Shown here piece after piece: positions 48,490-56,817 of a stretch of DNA of 64,000 nt. Origin of the DNA: Microbulbifer agarilyticus (GTDB taxonomy: Bacteria; Pseudomonadota; Gammaproteobacteria; Pseudomonadales; Cellvibrionaceae). How positions within the stretch are numbered: position 1 is the first letter of the stretch; each line of letters starts with the position of its first letter. The translations under genes were made by a program, and so were the position numbers. A model generated the notes under the pieces. It searched no databases and was not told the origin of the DNA. It saw only the letters and a program-made list of their open reading frames with translations. The stretch spans positions 372,001 through 436,000 of the forward strand of contig NZ_JAHVKO010000004.1 in assembly GCF_019800665.1 (NCBI RefSeq), read 5' to 3'.

Positions 48490-49506
48490 ATGCGCGCATT
48501 TGTGACTGGCGGTACCGGCTTTCTCGGTGCCAACCTGATTGAACAGCTGGTGGCCGATGGCTGGCAGGTGACCGCTATGCACCGGCCAAGCTCGGACCCG
48601 GCGCGCTTGCGCGCGTTGGGTGCCACGCCGGTGGCGGCGTCGCTGGGGGATATCGAGTCGCTGCGTGCGGCGCTGCCGCAAGAACTCGATGTGGTGTTTC
48701 ACCTGGCCGGCAACACCAGTATGTGGCGCGGTGGCGATGCACAGCAGTGGCAAGATAATGTCGAAGGCTCGGCAAACCTGGCCAGAGCCGCGCGTGAGCA
48801 CTTCGCGGCACAGCCGGATGCCCGCCGTGGACGCATGATCGTCACCAGTTCAATCTCGGCCTACGGCTACCACTCCGATGTGATCAGTGAAGCCAGCCCC
48901 AAGCTCGCCACCAACCCGCGCTTCCATTACCACTATTCAAAAATGCACGCGGAACAGGCCGTGTTGCGCGAAGCGGCCAATGGACTGGATGTAGTGTTCC
49001 TCAACCCCTGTGCCATTGTCGGCAAGTACGATGTCTCCAGCTGGGCGCAGACATTTTTTATGCTGGCAGAAAATAAATTGCCGGGTGTGCCGCCGGGTGC
49101 AGGGTCTTTCTGTCATGCCGGTGCCGTGGCGCGCGCGCACATCAATGCTTTCCATCGCGGGCGCAGTGGTGAGAACTATATTCTCGCCGGTACCGATGCC
49201 AGCTTTCTGGAGTTCTTCGGCATCATCGCGAAGCTGGTCGGGGTACCTGCGCCCAAGCGCACCACGCCGGCGCTGGCAATTCATACGCTCGCGCGCATTT
49301 CCGATATCGCCGCGCGCTTTAGTGGGCGCGAGCCTGCGGTAACCCCACAAAAGGCAACCATGCTGACCGGGCGCGCTCTGGCCGATTGCAGCCGCGCCGA
49401 ACAAGAACTGGGCTACCAAAGCCGCGTAAGCCTCGAAGACATGCTGACCGAGTCCCGCGACTGGCTGGTGGCCGAAGGTTTGTTGCAGCTTCCACAGACA
49501 AAATAA
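48490..49506 (+). CDS. NAD-dependent epimerase/dehydratase family protein (extended SDR)
   Basis: A 338-residue extended short-chain dehydrogenase. The cofactor loop is VTGGTGFLGANLIEQL; VVFHLAGNTSMW and VTSSISAYG follow, and the catalytic YxxxK is in HYHYSKMHAEQ. It resembles dihydroflavonol-4-reductase-like SDRs of unknown substrate. AGGG-rich sequence (GGGGGG) lies upstream of the ATG. A 29-residue membrane ORF follows 17 bases later. Confidence 0.88.
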   Translation: MRAFVTGGTGFLGANLIEQLVADGWQVTAMHRPSSDPARLRALGATPVAASLGDIESLRAALPQELDVVFHLAGNTSMWRGGDAQQWQDNVEGSANLARAAREHFAAQPDARRGRMIVTSSISAYGYHSDVISEASPKLATNPRFHYHYSKMHAEQAVLREAANGLDVVFLNPCAIVGKYDVSSWAQTFFMLAENKLPGVPPGAGSFCHAGAVARAHINAFHRGRSGENYILAGTDASFLEFFGIIAKLVGVPAPKRTTPALAIHTLARISDIAARFSGREPAVTPQKATMLTGRALADCSRAEQELGYQSRVSLEDMLTESRDWLVAEGLLQLPQTK

Positions 49507-49523
49507 CTTCAGGGGAAACACGG

Positions 49524-49613
49524 GTGAATCGTCAAAATATTATCTTTATCCTGGTGGCGATACTGTTGGTTTTACAACTGGTGCAGCATTTCTTTCTCTC
49601 GGCCCCTCAATAG
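49524..49613 (+). CDS. Putative 29-residue single-helix membrane protein
   Basis: GTG 49524, preceded by AGGGGAAA, opens a 29-codon frame encoding MNRQNIIFILVAILLVLQLV and then QHFFLSAPQ. It is almost entirely one transmembrane helix with a short polar N-terminus. It sits between the SDR gene (17 bases upstream) and mscS (39 bases downstream) on the same strand. Such micro-proteins often modulate larger membrane proteins; no specific role is known. Translation is suggested only by the ribosome site and composition. Confidence 0.5.
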   Translation: MNRQNIIFILVAILLVLQLVQHFFLSAPQ

Positions 49614-49652
49614 ATCTGCGCTAGCGACTAAACCGTAGAAGGGAAACAACGC

Positions 49653-50501
49653 ATGGAAAGCTTACAAGCGCAGTTGCAGGAGCTCGGCCCAGTTCTCACG
49701 GCCGTCGGAGCGAATATTCTCTGGGCGCTGCTGGCACTGGTGGTGACCTGGATTGCTGCAAAGCTGGTGTCGCGCGCGGTAGGCCGCCTCAGTGAGCGCG
49801 GTATCGACGAAACCTTGGTCCCGGTACTTGAGACGCTTGCGGTATGGGCTACCTATGTTGTCGGTGGCCTGGTGGTGCTGGATATTTTCGGTGCGAACAC
49901 CACCTCACTGGTGGCTCTGCTAGGTGCCACCGGCCTGGCAATCGGCCTCGCCCTTAAGGACACGTTACAGAGTATTGCCGCAGGCTTCGTGCTGCTGGGG
50001 CTGCGCCCGTTCCGGGTCGGTGAAACCATTCAGTTCGGTAATACCATCGGTACCGTGCGCAAGATAGGCCTGTTCACTACGGAAATGGATACACCGGATG
50101 GCCTACGTATTTCCGCTCCGAACGACAAAGTGTGGGGTGAAACGCTCACCAACTTTAGCCGCAACCCCAAGCGCCGCATCGAATTAATCGCCAGTATCGC
50201 CTACCGTGATGATATTGAAACCGGGATGCGTGTCCTGCGGCAGCTGGTGGCTGACGAGTCGCGCATCCTGGCGGACCCGGAGCCTGCTTATGCGGTACGC
50301 GAACTGGCAGATAGTGCGGTTAATCTACACATGCGCGCGTGGGTGAAAACCGCAGAGTATTGGGATGTGTACTGGGCGCTGATGAAGCAGCTCAAACCCG
50401 CTCTGGAAGCTGAGGGGCTTTCCATCCCTTTCCCACAGCGGGAGCTGCATGTTGTCGCGGGGGACAGCGCAAAGATAGCGACCAAAGCCGGCCCAAAATG
50501 A
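49653..50501 (+). CDS. mscS: Small-conductance mechanosensitive channel, MscS family
   Basis: A 282-residue channel that opens under membrane tension to release osmolytes. Three N-terminal helices end in the pore-lining GATGLAIGLALKDTLQSIAA segment, followed by the beta domain (FRVGETIQFGNTIGTVRKIG) and the alpha/beta cytoplasmic cage ending at IPFPQRELHV. Length matches E. coli MscS (286). AGGGAAA precedes the ATG at 49653. Confidence 0.94.
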   Translation: MESLQAQLQELGPVLTAVGANILWALLALVVTWIAAKLVSRAVGRLSERGIDETLVPVLETLAVWATYVVGGLVVLDIFGANTTSLVALLGATGLAIGLALKDTLQSIAAGFVLLGLRPFRVGETIQFGNTIGTVRKIGLFTTEMDTPDGLRISAPNDKVWGETLTNFSRNPKRRIELIASIAYRDDIETGMRVLRQLVADESRILADPEPAYAVRELADSAVNLHMRAWVKTAEYWDVYWALMKQLKPALEAEGLSIPFPQRELHVVAGDSAKIATKAGPK

Positions 50502-50665
50502 GATCCGCCAGGGCGCTGAGGGCCGCTGTTTATCCCGTGTGACGGCAATTTCGTCGCAGAGGTATCGACGAACCTGTGATGCACTGCCATCTTGGCGGGC
50601 TAATTTTTTCTTATTCTTTTCCTATCAATCCGTTTACTGAGTAGTACTTTCAAAGAGGCGAAACT

Positions 50666-52570
50666 ATGCGCAAAGCGCTCCTGAGTCTGGTTATTGCGGC
50701 GGCCGTCGCCGGCTGCCAGCAGGGTGAAGACCCCAAGAAACAAGCTGAACAGGCGAATGCCACTCAATCCGGTGAGCAGGCCACCCAATTGCCGCTGACC
50801 CCTGAAGATGGTCAGCAAGATGAAACCGCGCGCCTGACCGAGTGGTTTGATGCCAAGTACGAAGAAGAGCTGAAATTCAGCCCTACTCAGCTGAGCTACC
50901 TGGGCCGCAAAGAGCTGTACAGCGAAATCGACGATATGACCAAAGCCGCGGCCGAGAGCCAGCTGGCGTGGAAAAAAGCCACCGTCGACGAGATGAAGCA
51001 GCAGTTTGACTACGACAAGCTGAGCATCGAAGGCAAGGAGTCCTACGACCTGTGGATCCAGCAGTACGATCTGGAAAAAGCCAACCTACCTTTCTGGGAC
51101 TACAGCTACTTCGCCAGCGAGCTGGGCGGCCCGGAGTCCCAGTTCCCCACCTTCCTGATTAATCAGCACAAGGTGGACACCGAGCAGGACATGCGCGATT
51201 ACATCACCCGTATCGGTGGCATCAGCACGGCGTTAAGCCAGTTGCTGGAGCGCGCCAAGGTATCCGCGAACAAGGAAATCCGCCCGCCGCAGTTTACCTA
51301 TGACCTGGCCATCGAACGCGCGCAGAAGGTCACCACCGGCAAGCCGTTCAGCGATGGTGACGATGCGCCGCTGATGGCGGATGCGAAGAAGAAGATTGCC
51401 GCTCTGCAAGAAGCTGGCACCATTGATGAGGCTACCGGTAAAGACCTGCTGGCCCAGGTAGAAACCGCGCTCACCAGTCAAATGAAGCCTTCCTATGACG
51501 CGTACATCGCGTGGCTGCAGGAAGACAAGGTCAATGCGGATGAGGTGCCCAAGGGCGTTTCCCACCTGCCCGACGGCGACAGCTACTACAACAACCGCCT
51601 GGCCAACCACACCACCCTGCAAATGACCGCGGAAGAGGTACACCAGATCGGTCTGGATGAAGTCGCGCGCATTCGCAAGGAAATGGAAGCAATTAAAGAC
51701 AAGGTCGGCTTTGATGGCGACCTGCAAGAGTTCTTCACCTTTATCCGCACCGACGACCAGTTCTACTACCCGAACACCGATGAAGGTCGCAAGGAGTATC
51801 TGGACAAGGTGGAAGGTTTCCTCGCCGATATCGAAGCCAAGCTGCCGGAGTACTTCGGTATCCTGCCCAAAGCCAAGTTGATCGTGAAGCGCGTGGAGCC
51901 ATTCCGCGAAGTCGCCGGTGGTGCCCAGCACTACGTACCGGGCACACCGGACGGCAGCCGCCCGGGTACCTACTACGTGCACATGTCGGATATGAGCGCG
52001 CTGTCTACTGCGGATATGGAAACCGTGACCTACCACGAAGGTAACCCCGGTCACCATATGCAGGTCTCTATTGCGCAGGAGCTGGAGGATATTCCCAAGT
52101 TCCGCACCAATGCGTTCTTCACCGCTTACCTCGAGGGTTGGGCGTTGTACTCGGAGAAACTGTCTAAGGAAATGGGTCAGTTCCAGGATCCCTACAATGA
52201 CTTCGGTCGCCTGACCGCGGAAATGTGGCGCGCCATCCGCCTGGTGGTGGATACCGGTATGCATGCCAAGGGCTGGAGCCAGGATCAGGCGGTCGAATAC
52301 TTCCTGGAAAACTCTGCCATTCCCGAGGCTGCTGTGCGTTCCGAAGTACGCCGCTACCTGACCTACCCGGGCCAGGCCACCGCGTACAAGATCGGTATGC
52401 TGAAAATTGAAGAGCTGCGCAGCAAGGCCGAAGAAACCCTAGGTGACAAGTTCGACATCCGCGGTTTCCACGACACCATTCTCGGTGGCGGCGCCCTGCC
52501 TCTGCCGCTGTTGGAAAAGCGTGTAGAAAACTGGATTGCAGAGCAGAAGCAAGCCAATACCGACGCTTAA
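50666..52570 (+). CDS. DUF885 family lipoprotein, putative zinc carboxypeptidase-like
   Basis: A 634-residue lipoprotein with lipobox VAGC (Cys at about residue 17). The DUF885 core contains YHEGNPGHHMQ, the metal-binding HExxGHH-type site, and TAYLEGWALYSEKL with a downstream Glu ligand. YYVHMSDMSALSTADMET precedes the site. Members are predicted metallopeptidases acting in the periplasm; substrate is unknown. An intrinsic terminator follows 19 bases after the stop. Confidence 0.9.
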   Translation: MRKALLSLVIAAAVAGCQQGEDPKKQAEQANATQSGEQATQLPLTPEDGQQDETARLTEWFDAKYEEELKFSPTQLSYLGRKELYSEIDDMTKAAAESQLAWKKATVDEMKQQFDYDKLSIEGKESYDLWIQQYDLEKANLPFWDYSYFASELGGPESQFPTFLINQHKVDTEQDMRDYITRIGGISTALSQLLERAKVSANKEIRPPQFTYDLAIERAQKVTTGKPFSDGDDAPLMADAKKKIAALQEAGTIDEATGKDLLAQVETALTSQMKPSYDAYIAWLQEDKVNADEVPKGVSHLPDGDSYYNNRLANHTTLQMTAEEVHQIGLDEVARIRKEMEAIKDKVGFDGDLQEFFTFIRTDDQFYYPNTDEGRKEYLDKVEGFLADIEAKLPEYFGILPKAKLIVKRVEPFREVAGGAQHYVPGTPDGSRPGTYYVHMSDMSALSTADMETVTYHEGNPGHHMQVSIAQELEDIPKFRTNAFFTAYLEGWALYSEKLSKEMGQFQDPYNDFGRLTAEMWRAIRLVVDTGMHAKGWSQDQAVEYFLENSAIPEAAVRSEVRRYLTYPGQATAYKIGMLKIEELRSKAEETLGDKFDIRGFHDTILGGGALPLPLLEKRVENWIAEQKQANTDA

Positions 52571-52589
52571 TCTTCGCGAGGATATGTCG

Positions 52590-52619
52590 AAAAAGCCGGG
52601 CTTTGCCCGGCTTTTTTTT
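52590..52619 (+). terminator. Intrinsic terminator of the DUF885 gene
   Basis: AAAAAGCCGGG, loop CTTTG-like, then CCCGGCTTTTTTTT: a strong hairpin with a T8 run. Confidence 0.93.
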
Positions 52620-52730
52620 GCCAGTGTTGGTCCAATGCCAAGCCAGCCCTGAGCCAACTCTAAAAAAGCGCCGCATATACAGGGACTAAAAATTTATTCT
52701 GCCCCGGACAAGAATTATGGAGAAATCGTT

Positions 52731-53882
52731 ATGGTAAACCCGGTCAGTTATTTGCGTACCGGTCTCGTCGCTGCCGCGATCTGCTTGGCAATGCCAGCAC
52801 TTGCGGAAAAAGTCATCGAGAAAAATATTGCCAGCGAGCAGCAGGCGTTTCGCATCGTGCAGCTTGCCGAAAATTTGCATCACCCCTGGGCAGTCGCACA
52901 GTTGCCGGACGGCCGTTTTCTGGTGACCGAGCGTCGTGGGCGCCTGGCACTCATAGACAATGGCAAGACCACCTATCTGGACGGTGTACCGGAAGTTTCC
53001 GCCAAGGGACAGGGCGGGTTGCTCGATGTGGTACTGCATCCCAAATTTGGTGATGGCACCAACGATTGGATCTACCTGACGTATTCAAAACCGTCTACGG
53101 ATGGCGCGGAATCGGCTTCCGCGGTGGTGCGTGCCAAGCTCATTGAGCAGGGACTGGTCGATGTGCAGCCGGTGTTCGAGCAGGACCGCTACTCTGCCCC
53201 GGGACGCCACTACGGCTCGCGGCTGGCGTGGCTACCGGACGGTACCTTACTGATGAGCATTGGCGACCGCGGTGTGGTGCGCGAGCGTGCACAGGACCTT
53301 ACAGACCATGCCGGCAGTGTGTTGCGCATGAGCGACACCGGCGCGCCGGTAGCCGGAAACCCGTTTGCTGGCGACAAGCGCGGCCATGATGAAATTTACA
53401 GTTATGGCAACCGCAATATTCAGGGTATGACGGTCACTGCCGACGGCCGTATTTGGGCGAGTGAGCATGGCGCGCGCACCGGCGACGAACTCAACCTGAT
53501 TGAGCCCGGTGTTAATTACGGTTGGCCGACCGTGAGTAAAAGTTTTGAATACAGTGGTAAGGCTGCCATTGGCGTACCCTCGGCGCCGGGCGTGCGGGAT
53601 GCGTTGTTTATTTTTGATGGGCGCTTTGCGCCGTCTGGTCTGGCACTGGTCGACAGTGAGCGTTTCCCCGCCTGGCAAGGCAACCTGTTGGCCGGCGGGC
53701 TCGGCAGTGAAAAACTGGTGCGGGTTGTACTTGATGGCGACAAGGTGACGGGCACTGAAACCCTGCTCGAAGGGCAGGTGGGAAGGATCCGCGACGTGCG
53801 CCAGGGGAAGGATGGCTATCTCTATCTGTTAAACGATAGCAACGATGGCGGGCTTTACCGTTTGGAACCCGTCGTGGAATAA
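52731..53882 (+). CDS. PQQ-dependent sugar dehydrogenase (YliI/Asd-like)
   Basis: A 383-residue periplasmic six-bladed propeller with a signal peptide (cleavage after PALA, about residue 25). LHHPWAVAQLPDGRFLVTER and GLLDVVLHPKFG are typical of soluble aldose sugar dehydrogenases; the catalytic His is probably in GRHYGSRLAW; DEIYSYGNRNIQGM and EHGARTGDELNLI complete the family pattern. It oxidises aldoses with PQQ as cofactor; whether the organism makes PQQ is not visible here. Confidence 0.92.
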   Translation: MVNPVSYLRTGLVAAAICLAMPALAEKVIEKNIASEQQAFRIVQLAENLHHPWAVAQLPDGRFLVTERRGRLALIDNGKTTYLDGVPEVSAKGQGGLLDVVLHPKFGDGTNDWIYLTYSKPSTDGAESASAVVRAKLIEQGLVDVQPVFEQDRYSAPGRHYGSRLAWLPDGTLLMSIGDRGVVRERAQDLTDHAGSVLRMSDTGAPVAGNPFAGDKRGHDEIYSYGNRNIQGMTVTADGRIWASEHGARTGDELNLIEPGVNYGWPTVSKSFEYSGKAAIGVPSAPGVRDALFIFDGRFAPSGLALVDSERFPAWQGNLLAGGLGSEKLVRVVLDGDKVTGTETLLEGQVGRIRDVRQGKDGYLYLLNDSNDGGLYRLEPVVE

Positions 53883-53977
53883 CACGGTCCGCGAGCGCTG
53901 AAAAATTCCATATGAAAGACCTTGCCATTTGGCGGGGTTTTTTATCGGATAAAAATTTTCGGAGAAAACTCACCGAA

Positions 53978-54134
53978 TTGGTAATCCAACCCGCGGTATG
54001 CCGCGTAGAAATCCCCGAGACAAAACACAGACCCCCTTTGCAGTCTTTTGTCTCTCCCTCCTAGTGTGCTCACCCCCTGAGCACCTGCGAGTTGCCCCAT
54101 TTATGCCGCCTTTGCCCAAGGCGGCATTTTTTCT
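53978..54134 (+). ncRNA. Candidate structured RNA (small RNA or leader attenuator) with C-rich loops
   Basis: Successive perfect hairpins lie here: TTGG/CCAA (53978-53989), CGCGG/CCGCG (53992-54005), GAGACAAAA/TTTTGTCTC (54017-54054, loop containing CCCCC), GTGCTCA/TGAGCAC (54066-54084, loop CCCCC), and ATGCCGCCTT/AAGGCGGCAT (54103-54127, loop TGCCC) followed by TTTTTT. The interval has no gene. It could be an independent small RNA whose C-rich loops pair with Shine-Dalgarno sequences, or a leader ending in an attenuator for the ATPase-PPK2 operon that starts 100 bases later. No promoter or known riboswitch motif was recognised. Confidence 0.45.
54103..54132 (+). terminator. Strong intrinsic terminator upstream of the proton ATPase gene
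   Basis: A 10-bp perfect stem (54103-54112 with 54118-54127), a 5-base loop and six T residues. No coding gene ends nearby: the PQQ dehydrogenase stop is 220 bases upstream. Confidence 0.88.
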
Positions 54135-54234
54135 TCCCGTATGCCCTTGGGCAGCAAAACCATCCTCAGCTGCTAGATTAACTATATGGCGCCGTTTTCG
54201 CGGTAGCTGGCGTGTATGGTGATCTGGGGAAACC

Positions 54235-56817
54235 TTGGCTACTTCGACTTCTCCCGGTGACGGGAAACCGACAACTGCTGCATCCGGCGACTCCGCCACA
54301 GCTGATCAGGTCAATCTGGAGAAGGCAGATCTGGCGAGTGTCTTTGCCACTTTGGGTTCGTCCGCTCAGGGCCTCACCGGTGCGGATGCCAAGTCACGCC
54401 TGCAAAAATATGGTCCCAACGCCATCACCGAGAAAGAAGAAAGTGCATGGCGCCGCTTCCTGCATTATTTCTGGGGCCCGATACCGTGGATGATCGAAGC
54501 TGCCGCCTTGCTGTCGGCGATCATCGGCCACTGGGCCGACTTCGCGATTATCAGCGTGCTGCTGCTGTATAACGCAATTGCTGGCTTCTGGCAGGAGCGC
54601 AAGGCTTCCCGTGCCCTCGCTGCGCTGAAAGCCGGTATGGCACCCAAGGCCGAAGTGCTGCGCGATGGTGACTATCAGGCGGTGGATGCGGCGGAAGTGG
54701 TCCCCGGGGATGTCGTACGCGTGCGTCTGGGGCAGATAGTGCCCGCGGATGTGCGCTTTATCGATGGTGACTTCATTAGCATCGATCAGGCCGCGCTCAC
54801 TGGCGAGTCCCTGCCGGTGGATAAGAAGGTGGGCGACATCGGCTACTCCGGCAGTATTGCCAAGCGCGGCGCCATGAGTGCCGTGGTCATCGGCACGGGT
54901 AGCAATACCTTTTTCGGGCGCACCGCCAAACTCGTGGCCAGTGCCGGCAAAGGCATGTCGCATTCACAGCGCGCCATGACCCAGATCGGCGACTTCCTGA
55001 TTTTCTTCTGCCTGTTGCTGGCGCTGGTTTTGGTGGGCTACGAGCTTTACCACGACATTGTGGTGGCGAAGGATTGGCACTGGTCCAGCGCGGTAGATAT
55101 TTTGCGTCTGGTGTTGGTGCTATTAATTGCGTCGATTCCTGTGGCCATGCCGTCGGTGGTTACTGTGACCAATGCACTGGGTGCACTGGCGCTGTCGCGC
55201 AAGAAAGCCATTGTGTCGCGTCTCGAATCGATCGAGGAGCTCGCGGGCGTGGATATCCTGTGTACCGATAAGACCGGCACGCTCACCAAAAACCAGCTCA
55301 CCTTGCACGAACCAAAACTGTTCGATGCAGAGGATGCAGACACCCTGATCGTCGGTGCTGCGCTGGCCTCGGAGGCCGGTTCCAGTGATCCCATCGATTG
55401 CGCAATCGCCGCCGGAATAAAAGACCCCTCCGCACTGAAAAAGTATACCCGCGGTGACTTTACCCCCTTTGACCCGGTCACCAAGTACACGCTTGCCAAA
55501 GTAACCGACGCCGACGGCAAGGCCCTGAGCTTCGCCAAAGGCGCGCCCCAGGCCATCGCCAAATTGTGTGCGCTTGAAGGCGACGCGGCGAAAAAAGTTG
55601 AACAGAGCGTGGCGGATCTGGCCGAGCATGGTTTGCGCGCGCTGGCCGTTTCCATGTCGGCAAATGGCGGCGATCACTGGTCATTTCTCGGCATCCTGTC
55701 ACTGGAAGACCCCCCCCGTGAAGATTCCCGCGAGACCATCGCCAGGGCACGGGAGCACGGGCTCGCGGTCAAAATGATTACCGGCGACGATGTCGCCATT
55801 GGCAAGGAGATCGCGCAACAGGTTGGTATCGGCACCAATATCCTGAATGCCGCCGATGTATTTCCCAAGGACCTAAATCCCGATCACCTGCCGCAGAAAA
55901 GCATCGAGTGTGTCGACAAGGTAGATGGTTTTGGGCGCGTGTTTCCCGAGCACAAATACGCGATTGTGAAAGCGCTGCAGGGTCAGCATCACCAGGTGGC
56001 GATGACCGGTGATGGCGTCAACGATGCGCCGGCACTCAAGCAGGCCGACTGTGGTATTGCCGTGAGTGGTGCCACCGACGCCGCGCGCGCAGCGGCGGCG
56101 ATTATTCTGACCGCGCCCGGTCTATCCACAGTAGTAGACGCCATTGATGAGGCGCGTCGAATTTTCGTACGTATTCTCAACTACATGCTGTTTCGCGTTG
56201 CCATGACGCTCGACATTATGGCAGTGGTAGTCATCGCCACGGTGTTTTTTGGATTTACCCCACTGACGCCAGTGATGATCGTGCTGATTGCATTGCTGGA
56301 CGATGTACCCATCATGACCATCGCTTACGACAACACCCGTGAGCCGGCGCGCCCGGTGCACTGGCAAATGCACCGATTGCTGTTTGGTGCCGGTGTGCTG
56401 GGGCTGTTTGCGATTGCGCAAACCGTTGGGCTTCTGTTGATTGGTATGGAGTGGCTCGGCAATAAAGAGTGGCAGTCGTGGATCGAGCTCAGCAAGGAAC
56501 AGCTGCAAACCGTGGTCTTTCTACAGATCGTCGCCGGCGGTCACCTGCTGCTGTTTGTGGTGCGCGCCCGCCACGCCTTTTACGCAAAACCCTGGCCGGC
56601 GCGGCCACTGGTGATTGCGATTCTGGGCACCCAGATACTTGCCGTATTGATGTGCGGCTTTGGCTGGCTGGTGCCGAAAATACCCTGGGTGATTATCGGG
56701 TTGGTGTGGTGCTACATGCTTGCCTGGATGTTTGTGCTCGACGTGGTAAAGCGCGTGCTCTACCAGCATCTTGGTGGTGCAGAACAAGTTCCGGAGAAAA
56801 GCAGTGGATTACTTTGA
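54235..56817 (+). CDS. Plasma-membrane proton-efflux P-type ATPase (P3A)
   Basis: An 860-residue P-type ATPase of the fungal/plant H+-ATPase type. An ~40-residue disordered leader precedes LTGADAKSRLQKYGPNAI. Motifs: TGES near residue 189, the phosphorylated Asp in CTDKTGTLTKNQ (about 345), TGDGVNDAP near 593, and ten hydrophobic segments. IASIPVAMPSVVTVT in M4 is the H+-pump version of the ion site. The start is TTG at 54235 with GGGGAAA upstream. The ppk2 gene starts inside its last 14 bases. Expected role: ATP-driven proton export under acid or energy stress. Confidence 0.93.
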   Translation: MATSTSPGDGKPTTAASGDSATADQVNLEKADLASVFATLGSSAQGLTGADAKSRLQKYGPNAITEKEESAWRRFLHYFWGPIPWMIEAAALLSAIIGHWADFAIISVLLLYNAIAGFWQERKASRALAALKAGMAPKAEVLRDGDYQAVDAAEVVPGDVVRVRLGQIVPADVRFIDGDFISIDQAALTGESLPVDKKVGDIGYSGSIAKRGAMSAVVIGTGSNTFFGRTAKLVASAGKGMSHSQRAMTQIGDFLIFFCLLLALVLVGYELYHDIVVAKDWHWSSAVDILRLVLVLLIASIPVAMPSVVTVTNALGALALSRKKAIVSRLESIEELAGVDILCTDKTGTLTKNQLTLHEPKLFDAEDADTLIVGAALASEAGSSDPIDCAIAAGIKDPSALKKYTRGDFTPFDPVTKYTLAKVTDADGKALSFAKGAPQAIAKLCALEGDAAKKVEQSVADLAEHGLRALAVSMSANGGDHWSFLGILSLEDPPREDSRETIARAREHGLAVKMITGDDVAIGKEIAQQVGIGTNILNAADVFPKDLNPDHLPQKSIECVDKVDGFGRVFPEHKYAIVKALQGQHHQVAMTGDGVNDAPALKQADCGIAVSGATDAARAAAAIILTAPGLSTVVDAIDEARRIFVRILNYMLFRVAMTLDIMAVVVIATVFFGFTPLTPVMIVLIALLDDVPIMTIAYDNTREPARPVHWQMHRLLFGAGVLGLFAIAQTVGLLLIGMEWLGNKEWQSWIELSKEQLQTVVFLQIVAGGHLLLFVVRARHAFYAKPWPARPLVIAILGTQILAVLMCGFGWLVPKIPWVIIGLVWCYMLAWMFVLDVVKRVLYQHLGGAEQVPEKSSGLL

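Larger units (their letters stand above)
53883..54234 (+). other. 352-base gap before the proton ATPase gene
   Basis: It contains a moderate hairpin with T-run (53919-53943, CCTTGCC/GGCGGGG with G-U pairs) that may end the PQQ dehydrogenase transcript, then a hairpin-rich segment ending in a strong terminator (53978-54134, annotated separately), then about 100 bases leading to the ATPase TTG. No clear sigma-70 promoter was found. Confidence 0.5.

Noticed and set aside
54017-54134. yybP-ykoY (manganese/pH) riboswitch before the P-type ATPase
   Set aside because: The conserved paired-loop sequences of that class were not recognised, and the ATPase is of the P3A proton type rather than a manganese exporter. 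A covariance-model search would settle it.
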